A stretch of DNA of 11,509 nucleotides. It comes from CAVQGF01 sp045807945. GTDB taxonomy: Bacteria > Acidobacteriota > Terriglobia > Terriglobales > Acidobacteriaceae. Below the pieces are notes generated by a model. It saw only the letters and a program-made list of their open reading frames with translations. It did not search any database and was not told the origin of the DNA. The DNA lies in NCBI GenBank assembly GCA_045807945.1, contig JBJMGI010000046.1, positions 1 through 11,509 on the forward strand. The letters run 5' to 3'. The translations under genes and the position numbers were made by a program. This document shows positions 1 through 6,024 of this stretch, one piece after another (the stretch's first letter is position 1; each line of letters opens with the position of its first letter).

Positions 1-1152
1 CCGCCTCTCTACTGGTTCCAACCGCACGCGCAATCACTCACGCTCGGAGGCGGATTCAGCTACAACACCGAGACCAGCCCCGGCCCTGCGATCCCCACGA
101 TTGAATCGCTTAAGAAATTCTTGCCTGCCGATAAGCTGTGGCCGATCAATGAGGCCTGGAGCACCCACGCGGGCGGAAACGAGTTCGCGAAGCTCGATAA
201 TTTCAACGACGGAATGAATGCTTCGTACGGCAAACCTGCCGACCTTCCTGACTATCTCCGCAAATCGCAAGCCATGGCCTACGAAGGCGAACGCGCTATG
301 TACGAAGCGTACAGCGGGCACCGTTACAACGCGACCGGCGTGATCCAGTGGATGCTCAACAACGCCTGGCCTTCTGTCTACTGGCACCTCTACGACTACT
401 ACTTACAAGCTGCGGGTGGCTACTACGGGGCGCGCAAAGCGAACGAATCGGTCCACGTGCAGTATTCCTATGATGATCGAGGCGTCGTAGTTGTGAACAA
501 CCTTTATCATCCGATTGCCGGTGCGCGCGTAAACGCGGACCTCTATGACAACGACTTGAAGAAGATCTCGAGTCAGAAAAAGCAGCTCACCTTACCGGCA
601 GACGGCAGCGAGCGCGTGCTGGAAGTACCGCAAACCACGGCACCAGTTTCGTTTCTAAAGTTGGAATTGCACGACAGCAGCGGCAAAGTGCTGAGCTCCA
701 ACTTCTACTGGCTTGCCGCCGATCAGCCAACTTTCGACTGGGACAAGACTACCTACGTTCACACCCCAGCCTCGAAGTTCGCGACTCTAACTGCGTTGAA
801 TCAACTGCCGGAAGTTGAAGTCAACTCAACTGTTTCAACCTCCCAGGCGAACGGACGGCAGCTCCTGCACGTGACGGTCACCAACCCCGGGAAGTCGCTC
901 GCATTCCAGGTCGCGCTGCGCGCGTATGGAAAGAAGGACGGCTCTGACATTCTGCCCGTGCTGTGGGACGACAACTACATTTCACTTCTACCCGGGGAGT
1001 CCCGGACTGTTACCGCGAGTATTGCGCCGGAAGACTTACACGGCGATAAACCCGGGGTCGAAGTGAGCGGATGGAATGTGAAGACCTCAACCGTTTCGCT
1101 TATTACAACTGGCTCGAAGAAGGAGGCTCATGCACATGCGAAATCCCATTAA
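1..1152 (+). CDS. GH2 exo-beta-D-glucosaminidase-like glycosidase, C-terminal part (5' end outside window)
   Basis: The reading frame is open from the first base, giving 383 residues of the C-terminal part. The opening segment contains GGFSYNTETSPGP; the Glu at bases 70-72 matches the position I recall for the catalytic nucleophile of CsxA-type GH2 exo-beta-D-glucosaminidases. Further family signatures follow: NATGVIQWMLNNAWPS at about residues 109-124, then a beta-sandwich region with FYWLAADQPTFDW and a final Ig-like domain ending near SGWNVKT. These enzymes release glucosamine from the non-reducing end of chitosan oligomers; related GH2 members act on beta-mannosides, so substrate is inferred. 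Export cannot be judged because the N-terminus is missing. A short His/Ala-rich tail (AHAHAKSH) ends the protein, and its coding sequence contains the ribosome binding site and start of the next gene, so the two are probably co-transcribed and translationally coupled. Confidence 0.88.
   Translation, partial: PPLYWFQPHAQSLTLGGGFSYNTETSPGPAIPTIESLKKFLPADKLWPINEAWSTHAGGNEFAKLDNFNDGMNASYGKPADLPDYLRKSQAMAYEGERAMYEAYSGHRYNATGVIQWMLNNAWPSVYWHLYDYYLQAAGGYYGARKANESVHVQYSYDDRGVVVVNNLYHPIAGARVNADLYDNDLKKISSQKKQLTLPADGSERVLEVPQTTAPVSFLKLELHDSSGKVLSSNFYWLAADQPTFDWDKTTYVHTPASKFATLTALNQLPEVEVNSTVSTSQANGRQLLHVTVTNPGKSLAFQVALRAYGKKDGSDILPVLWDDNYISLLPGESRTVTASIAPEDLHGDKPGVEVSGWNVKTSTVSLITTGSKKEAHAHAKSH
1121..1126 (+). 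promoter_or_regulatory. Ribosome binding site AGGAGG that decides the start of the YdjC-like gene
   Basis: AGGAGG lies inside the last codons of the GH2 gene. An ATG at 1130 is only 3 bases downstream, too close, whereas the in-frame ATG at 1136 has a 9-base spacer. The start at 1136 also gives a clean signal peptide (MRNPIKLL...). I therefore use 1136. Confidence 0.75.
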
Positions 1153-2074
1153 GCTGCTCGCGGTCTCTCTCGTTTTGTTGCTGGCGCATTCAGCAGTGGC
1201 GCAGCAGAGTGGCAAGAGCGTCCAAGAAAAGTTGGGCTATCCCGCGGACGCGCGGCTGCTGATCATTCACGCCGACGATCTTGGGACAAACCACTCCGTG
1301 AATCGGGCCACCTTCGCTGCGCTCGAGAACCACTGGATAACTTCTTCAAGCATCCTGGTTCCCTGCCCGTGGTTCCCAGAAGTTGCGGATTGGGCGAAAT
1401 CGCATCCCGACGCCGATCTTGGTATCCACCTTGCGCTCAACAGCGAGTGGACACACCTTCGCTGGGGCCCCATCAGCTCGCGCGATAAAGTTCCGAGCTT
1501 GCTCGACAAGGACGGCTACTTCCCTCTGCTCGAGACCGATGTAGGAGCCCACGCTAAGCCCAAGGAAGCCGATTCGGAGCTGCGCGCGCAGATCGAGCAT
1601 GCGAAAGCTGCAGGCATTCCGCTCTCGCACTTCGACACCCACATGACTGCGCTCATGCAGCAGAAGGACCTGCTACAGGTTTACGAGAAGCTGGGTCGCG
1701 ACTACAAGCTGCCTATCCTGCTCGACCGCTCTGGGTCGCGGAAGCTCCCGGAAGGAGGAACAGTCAATCCAGAGCAGGCATTGATCGATAGCATCATCGA
1801 GATCAATCCTGGCATTCCGCCCGAGAAGTGGGCTGACTGGTACGAGCAGACGCTCGCCCCGCTGAAACCGGGCGTCTACGAAATGATCGTGCACCTCGCC
1901 TACGATGATGACGAGATGCGCGGCACAACCTGGGACCATCCTGATTGGGGCTCGGCGTGGCGGCAGCACGATGTCGATATGGTGAAGAGCGAAGAGTTCC
2001 GAAAATTCCTGGCTGACCAGAAGTTTGTGCTGGTTACGTGGAAAGATCTCGGCAAAGCATTGAACACGAAATGA
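1136..2074 (+). CDS. Exported YdjC/ChbG-family carbohydrate deacetylase
   Basis: This 312-residue protein matches the YdjC/ChbG/HpnK family of metal-dependent polysaccharide-deacetylase-like enzymes. ChbG removes an acetyl group from chitooligosaccharides. The metal-site motifs are visible: HADD at residues 45-48, DLGIH ending at His98, and SHFDTHM with His165, Asp167 and His169. A typical signal peptide (hydrophobic residues 6-20, likely cleavage AVA|QQ after residue 22) predicts export, which differs from the cytoplasmic E. coli ChbG. The gene overlaps the end of the GH2 gene by 17 bases and its stop overlaps an ATG of the next gene, so it sits in the middle of an operon. Family assignment is strong. 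The substrate, probably N-acetylglucosamine oligomers, is inferred from the family and from the neighbouring exo-glucosaminidase. Confidence 0.9.
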   Translation: MRNPIKLLAVSLVLLLAHSAVAQQSGKSVQEKLGYPADARLLIIHADDLGTNHSVNRATFAALENHWITSSSILVPCPWFPEVADWAKSHPDADLGIHLALNSEWTHLRWGPISSRDKVPSLLDKDGYFPLLETDVGAHAKPKEADSELRAQIEHAKAAGIPLSHFDTHMTALMQQKDLLQVYEKLGRDYKLPILLDRSGSRKLPEGGTVNPEQALIDSIIEINPGIPPEKWADWYEQTLAPLKPGVYEMIVHLAYDDDEMRGTTWDHPDWGSAWRQHDVDMVKSEEFRKFLADQKFVLVTWKDLGKALNTK

Positions 2075-2077
2075 GGA
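2073..2077 (+). promoter_or_regulatory. Ribosome binding site GAGGA for the PIG-L gene
   Basis: GAGGA overlaps the stop codon of the YdjC-like gene (TGA at 2072-2074) and lies 5 bases before the ATG at 2083. The earlier in-frame ATGs at 2038 and 2071 lack a Shine-Dalgarno sequence and would put extra polar residues before the signal peptide. Confidence 0.65.
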
Positions 2078-2082
2078 CGCGA

Positions 2083-2889
2083 ATGAAAAGCAGACTGATT
2101 CTCTTCTCCGTACTCTTCGGGCTCACAACGTTTGCCGCTGCCCAACAGCCGAACCTCCCGGCGCCCTCGAATCCGTTCCGCGGGATTGAAGGCAAGACGG
2201 TGATGATCATCTCGCCACATCCAGATGACGACATCATCGGCGCGGGGGCCGCGCTCTCGTACCTCAGCGGGCACAACAATAAGGTGGTCACCATATTCCT
2301 GACTTCGGGCGAGGTGGGAACTTACGATGCAGCGCTCAAGCCCGAGCGACTGCGCGCCATCCGTATGAAGGAAGCTGCCGAAGCCTACAAGGCGCTAGGC
2401 TTCAACGACGCGGAGCAGGTCTGGTTCGGCTACCCCGATGATGGCCTGGATTTCGCCCCTATGCAGGAAGTCCGTCAGCGTTTAGTAAAGGAGATTCGGA
2501 AGCGCAAGCCCGACGTAGTTTTCGCGCTCGATCCCGGCGCTACCTTCTTCCGCTATCAGTATCACGACCACCGCGTCGCGGCCATCGCCTCAGTGGATGC
2601 ACTTAACTCGGCAACACTGCCGTTGAAATATCCCGACCTCGGACCCGCGTACAAAGTGCCGAACATCTGGTACTTCTACACGGGAGAACCGACTACGCGA
2701 GTGGACATCTCCGACGTACTGGATAGGAAAGTCGCAGCACTCGGCGCTCATCGCTCGCAATTTTCGCCTGCGCATGAGCACTATGAAGATCCTGGACCGC
2801 CGGTCGAGCGCAAGATCCTGGAAGATTTCATCGCCTTATTCACCGGAAATTCCAAACAGGAACTGTTCCGTCACGTAACCGAACCGTGA
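2083..2889 (+). CDS. Exported PIG-L/LmbE-family N-acetyl-sugar deacetylase
   Basis: The 268-residue product belongs to the PIG-L (LmbE-like) zinc deacetylases, which remove the N-acetyl group from GlcNAc-containing substrates; members include MshB, BshB and archaeal diacetylchitobiose deacetylase. Visible features are ISPHPDDD (His46, Asp48 and Asp49, the zinc and catalytic motif), TSGEVGTYD near residues 74-82, an R-x-x-E pair near residue 90, and YHDHR (His151, His153), the usual last zinc ligand. A signal peptide (MKSRLILFSVLFGLTTFAAA, likely cut before QQ) predicts export, so a thiol-cofactor role like that of MshB or BshB is unlikely. The start at 2083 is set by GAGGA at 2073-2077. It follows the YdjC-like deacetylase with only an 8-base gap, and the context points to amino-sugar oligomer breakdown. 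No T-rich terminator is visible after the gene. Confidence 0.9.
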   Translation: MKSRLILFSVLFGLTTFAAAQQPNLPAPSNPFRGIEGKTVMIISPHPDDDIIGAGAALSYLSGHNNKVVTIFLTSGEVGTYDAALKPERLRAIRMKEAAEAYKALGFNDAEQVWFGYPDDGLDFAPMQEVRQRLVKEIRKRKPDVVFALDPGATFFRYQYHDHRVAAIASVDALNSATLPLKYPDLGPAYKVPNIWYFYTGEPTTRVDISDVLDRKVAALGAHRSQFSPAHEHYEDPGPPVERKILEDFIALFTGNSKQELFRHVTEP

Positions 2890-3075
2890 ATCGGACTCAT
2901 CTACTCTGCTCGCACCCGAATTTGTGCAAAGAGTAAAAGTGCACGAAAACACGAAAGGTTTGTAGCTGGATTCCATCCTTTTCCACAAACATATGCACAC
3001 AGTTGAGGAAAATCGCGCCGCTATTCCGAGGCTTCTCGGCTTTCAGTTACAATAGAGGATTCCGAGGCAGGATGG
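2890..3075. other. Intergenic region between the deacetylase cluster and the E1 genes
   Basis: This 186-base gap has no convincing gene. It holds an imperfect tandem octamer, CACGAAAA then CACGAAAG (2942-2957). It also has a small hairpin, CCGAG-GCTT-CTCGG (3026-3039), without a real T tract, and a TACAAT hexamer (3048-3053) that could be a -10 box for the E1 genes. I find no good -35 box at 16-18 bases. GAGG at 3064-3067 is the probable ribosome binding site for the ATG at 3076. Confidence 0.5.
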
Positions 3076-4194
3076 ATGGCTACGAAGACGAAAGAGCGCG
3101 CATCTGCGTCCCCGCAGGAAGCGCAAACTCAGACAAAACCCTCAAAGGCGCAGTCCAACGGTGGGGCTCCGCTGCCGGAAACGCAGCTGAAGCGGCTTTA
3201 CAGCTACATGCTGAAGTGCCGCATGGTGGAAGAAAAGGCCCGCACCTTATTCAAGCAGGGACGCTTTGCCGGCAACTACTACGCCGCCGTAGGGCAGGAA
3301 GCCACGGAGGTCGGCTGCACCATCGATCTCAGGCCGGAAGACACCATCGCCCCAGCGCACCGCGACTTCATCGCCAACATAATGAAGGGCACGCCGCTGA
3401 ATCTGATGTACGCGCAACTCTATGCCCGTAAGACCAGTCCCGACCAGGGCCGCTCCAGCCCGGCACACTGTGGATACGCCCCTCTCAACATCATTACTCC
3501 CGCTTCTACCATCGCCGCTCAGTTGAATATCGGGGTCGGCGTGGCGCTCGCATACAAGATGAAGAAGCAAGACCATGTTTGCGTCGCCCTTTCAGGTGAT
3601 GGTTCAACAAGTCTGGGCTTCTGGCACGAGGCGCTGAACTTCTCCGGCGTGCACAAACTTCCGATCGTCTTCGTGGTGCAGAACAACCGCTGGGCGGAAT
3701 CTGTCAGCGTGAAATTGCAGACTGCGGTTGAAGACCTTAGCGTTAAAGCCCAAGCTTACGGCTTCCCGGGGATCACCGTAGATGGTAACGACGTCGTAGC
3801 GGTCTACCGCGTGGCGCAGGAAGCGATTCACCGTGCGCGCATCGGCGATGGTCCCACGCTGATCGAGGCTAAAACCTACCGCTGGTACGGACACTCCGAG
3901 ATCGATCCGGCGAAGTACCGCGCGCCTGAGGAAGTAGAAGAGTGGAAGGCGAAGGACCCGATCCCCGCGATGGAGCGGTATCTCGCCAAGCACAATATGT
4001 GGTCTGACAAGTTCAAGGAAGAGCTGCAGACGAAGATCACTGCTGAGATCGAGGAGGCGGTGCAGTTCGCCGAAAACTCGCCTTATCCGGAACCGGAAGA
4101 GGCGCTCGACCACGTGTATTCGTTCAGCATCCGGGAACGCGAACTAAACCGCAAGGCGTGGACGTGCAGCACACCTTCTGCCGCGAGCAAATAG
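3076..4194 (+). CDS. Thiamine-diphosphate 2-oxo acid dehydrogenase E1 component, alpha subunit
   Basis: This 372-residue protein is the alpha subunit of a heterotetrameric E1 that decarboxylates a 2-oxo acid and passes the acyl group to lipoyl-E2. The thiamine-diphosphate motif is intact: GDG at residues 164-166 and NN at 193-194 with exactly 26 residues between. GNYYAAVGQEA near residue 66 and RWYGHSEIDPAKYR near residue 259 are also family features. The last resembles the loop of pyruvate and acetoin dehydrogenase alpha subunits (GH-x-E-x-DP). The first 35 or so residues are a polar Lys/Gln/Ser-rich extension. The start at 3076 has GAGG eight bases upstream; an out-of-frame ATG at 3072 is ignored. 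The beta subunit follows after 19 bases. Substrate (pyruvate, acetoin or branched-chain 2-oxo acids) cannot be fixed from the sequence alone. Confidence 0.93.
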   Translation: MATKTKERASASPQEAQTQTKPSKAQSNGGAPLPETQLKRLYSYMLKCRMVEEKARTLFKQGRFAGNYYAAVGQEATEVGCTIDLRPEDTIAPAHRDFIANIMKGTPLNLMYAQLYARKTSPDQGRSSPAHCGYAPLNIITPASTIAAQLNIGVGVALAYKMKKQDHVCVALSGDGSTSLGFWHEALNFSGVHKLPIVFVVQNNRWAESVSVKLQTAVEDLSVKAQAYGFPGITVDGNDVVAVYRVAQEAIHRARIGDGPTLIEAKTYRWYGHSEIDPAKYRAPEEVEEWKAKDPIPAMERYLAKHNMWSDKFKEELQTKITAEIEEAVQFAENSPYPEPEEALDHVYSFSIRERELNRKAWTCSTPSAASK

Positions 4195-4213
4195 AAAGAA
4201 CCCAAAAAAGATC

Positions 4214-5197
4214 ATGGCACTTTCCACATACATTGACGCGATCACCAGCGCGCTGGCTGAAGAGATGCGCCGCGACGAACGCGTGTTCATCCTCGGCGAA
4301 GACGTTGGCGTGATGGGCGGCGTTTTCAAGGCGACCAAAGGTTTGCAGGAAGAGTTCGGCGCAGAGCGCGTTATGGACACGCCGCTTGCCGAAGGCGTCA
4401 TCATCAGCGCCGCAATCGGGTCAGCAATGCAGGGGCTGCGCCCGGTGCCTGAGATCCAGTTCTCCGATTTCGTCACGCCGGCGATGGACGCGATCACACA
4501 ACAGGCTGCTAAGCTGCGCTACCGCAGCGCCGGAACACAGACTTGCCCGATGACGGTCCGCATCTGCTACGGCGGGGGCGTGGGCGGTGGTCTTTACCAC
4601 TCGCAGACGAATACGACTTGGTTCATCCACGAACCCGGATTGGTGGTGCTCGCTCCGGGAACGGTTTACGACGCCAAAGGTCTGTTGAAGTCGGCCATCC
4701 GCGACGACAATCCGGTGATCTACTTCGAGCACAAGAAGCTCTATCGCTCGATCAAGGAAGAAATTCCAGACGAGGACTACACCGTTCCCATTGGCAAAGC
4801 CGCGGTTCGCCGTGAAGGCAAGCACCTGACGGCCATCTCTTACGGGTACACGCTGCAGCTCACGCTTCAAGCGGCCGAGAAGATGAAAGAAAAACGCGTG
4901 GAGGTCGAAGTGGTTGACCTGCGCACGCTCTCGCCCCTGGATAAAGAAACCATCCTGCAGTCGGTCTCTAAGACGAACCGCTGCGTGATCATCCACGAAG
5001 ATCATCGGACACTCGGTGTCGGCGCAGAGATCTCCGCCATCGTCGCCGAGGAAGCGTTCGATTGCCTGGATGCTCCGATTCTTCGCGTGACTGCGCCAGA
5101 CGTTCCGGCAATTCCGTTCTCGGCGCCGCTTGAGAAGTTCTACATGCCTTCGGTGGAGAAGATCACGACGGCCTTCGACCGTATCCTGGAATACTAG
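4214..5197 (+). CDS. Thiamine-diphosphate 2-oxo acid dehydrogenase E1 component, beta subunit
   Basis: The 327-residue product has the usual length and order of E1 beta: an N-terminal pyrimidine-binding domain with ILGEDVG (residues 26-32) and the cofactor-activating glutamate in TPLAE (Glu60), then GGGLYHSQ, FIHEPGLVV, and a C-terminal transketolase-type domain with SYGYTLQLTLQAAEK and VVDLRTLSPLD. The segment YFEHKKLYRSIKEEIPDEDYTVPIGKA is closer to branched-chain 2-oxoacid dehydrogenase beta subunits than to pyruvate dehydrogenase, whose equivalent I recall as ENELMYG-like. It lies 19 bases after the alpha gene with only a weak purine-rich leader, so translation probably depends on the upstream gene. 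Neither E2 nor E3 is in the window, so the complex must borrow partners encoded elsewhere. Confidence 0.93.
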   Translation: MALSTYIDAITSALAEEMRRDERVFILGEDVGVMGGVFKATKGLQEEFGAERVMDTPLAEGVIISAAIGSAMQGLRPVPEIQFSDFVTPAMDAITQQAAKLRYRSAGTQTCPMTVRICYGGGVGGGLYHSQTNTTWFIHEPGLVVLAPGTVYDAKGLLKSAIRDDNPVIYFEHKKLYRSIKEEIPDEDYTVPIGKAAVRREGKHLTAISYGYTLQLTLQAAEKMKEKRVEVEVVDLRTLSPLDKETILQSVSKTNRCVIIHEDHRTLGVGAEISAIVAEEAFDCLDAPILRVTAPDVPAIPFSAPLEKFYMPSVEKITTAFDRILEY

Positions 5198-5305
5198 AAC
5201 CGGAAGTTCTACGTCCGGCGTGGCCACTCAGCTAAGCCCTTTACCTGACCGTTTACCGGCCGGCTTCCCGCCCTTTCAGCTTCTCCGTCCAGCTCGGAAT
5301 CGGGG

Positions 5306-5311
5306 TACAAT
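5306..5311 (+). promoter_or_regulatory. Possible -10 box TACAAT upstream of the secreted coiled-coil gene
   Basis: TACAAT matches the sigma-70 -10 consensus at five of six positions and lies 44 bases before the ATG at 5356. This would leave a leader of about 38 bases that includes the GAGGA ribosome binding site at 5344-5348. No good -35 box is seen at 16-19 bases, so the call is weak. The same hexamer precedes two other genes in the window. Confidence 0.3.
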
Positions 5312-5355
5312 ACGCGCTATCCGTGCGGTCCCCCCGGCTGCCCGAGGAATGACCA

Positions 5356-5922
5356 ATGAAAATCTCAAGAGTTTTATCCGCTGTTGTTCTGGCTGGCGCG
5401 CTTTCAGTTACCGTTTGCGCGCAGTCGCTTGGCGATGCTGCGCGCCAAGCCCGTGCCGAGAAGCCGCCGACTCCGCAAACGAAGGTTTACACCAACGACA
5501 ATCTGCCGACCACCGGGTCCATTTCCGTGCTGGGAACGGCGCCGGTTCCCAGCACTGCATCCTCTACTGACGCAAAACCGGCCAAAGCGGCAGCCGGTGC
5601 TGCTGCCGAAAAATCACAAGCGCAAGCCAAGCAAGACGCTGCGGAGAAGACCAAAGCGGATGCTGAAGCTCAGAAGGCTGAGATCAGCCGGCTGGAACGC
5701 GAGCTCGACATCGCCACTCGCGAATGGAAGCTGCGCCAAGCCGCCTACTACGCCGACGCTGGCAATCAACTCCGTGACCCGACCTCTTGGGCTGCCGAAG
5801 AACGCAAGTACAATGACGAGACCGCACAGAAGAAGCAGGCACTCGACGCCGCTCGCCAGAAACTCGAAGACCTGCAGGAGCAAGGCCGAAAACTCGGCAT
5901 GAACTCAGCAGCGACAGAGTAA
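5356..5922 (+). CDS. Secreted Ala/Lys/Glu-rich coiled-coil protein of unknown function
   Basis: I do not recognise a named family for this 188-residue protein. Residues 1-22 are a signal peptide (hydrophobic core LSAVVLAGALSV, cleavage likely after VCA). The mature start carries SLGDAARQARAEK (24-36) and KVYTNDNLP (43-51). I associate this pair of motifs with exported acidobacterial proteins, but cannot verify that here. A Ser/Thr/Pro/Ala linker (52-82) leads into long charged helices, roughly 84-125 and 146-182, with Lys/Glu/Gln/Ala content typical of a coiled coil. Between them sit several aromatic residues (W, YY, W at 123-145). The start has GAGGA seven bases upstream. A strong terminator 21 bases after the stop and 158 bases of free space upstream suggest a single-gene transcript. 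The role is unknown, probably periplasmic or envelope-associated. Confidence 0.82.
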   Translation: MKISRVLSAVVLAGALSVTVCAQSLGDAARQARAEKPPTPQTKVYTNDNLPTTGSISVLGTAPVPSTASSTDAKPAKAAAGAAAEKSQAQAKQDAAEKTKADAEAQKAEISRLERELDIATREWKLRQAAYYADAGNQLRDPTSWAAEERKYNDETAQKKQALDAARQKLEDLQEQGRKLGMNSAATE

Positions 5923-5943
5923 ATATTAGATCGAAAGTCCCAC

Positions 5944-5972
5944 GGCCCTGCGATAGCGGGGCCTCTCTTTTT
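5944..5972 (+). terminator. Rho-independent terminator after the coiled-coil protein gene
   Basis: An 8-base-pair stem (5944-5951 with 5956-5963, seven Watson-Crick pairs and one G-T) closes a GATA loop and is followed by TCTCTTTTT (5964-5972). It lies 21 bases after the stop codon at 5922. Confidence 0.9.
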
Positions 5973-6024
5973 GCCGCTGCACTTCCAAGCACCCAAAGTA
6001 CAATGCCCGAGGAATCAGGCGCTC

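Noticed and set aside
3026..3039. Hairpin CCGAG-GCTT-CTCGG as a terminator for the deacetylase cluster
   Set aside because: A five-pair stem followed by CTTTCAG rather than a T run, and it lies nearly 140 bases from the stop codon.
3604..4113. Antisense open frame within the E1 alpha gene
   Set aside because: Arg/Leu-rich composition with no domain; a shadow of a conserved enzyme gene.
5200..5218. Small inverted repeat CCGGA / TCCGG just after the E1 beta gene
   Set aside because: Only five base pairs with a nine-base loop and no T tract; too weak to call a terminator.
4421..5227. Long open frame of 268 codons on the minus strand
   Set aside because: It lies antisense to the well-supported E1 beta gene, has no recognisable motifs and is explained by GC-rich codon bias in the real gene.
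5384..5902. Arg/Pro-rich open frame of 172 codons on the plus strand
   Set aside because: It sits out of frame inside the secreted coiled-coil gene, which has a signal peptide and ribosome binding site. The Arg/Pro/Ser composition is typical of a shifted frame.
5971..6024. TTG start adding 18 residues to the NtrC-type regulator
   Set aside because: It begins inside the T tract of the upstream terminator, and receiver domains normally start within a few residues of the hydrophobic strand ILLVED.
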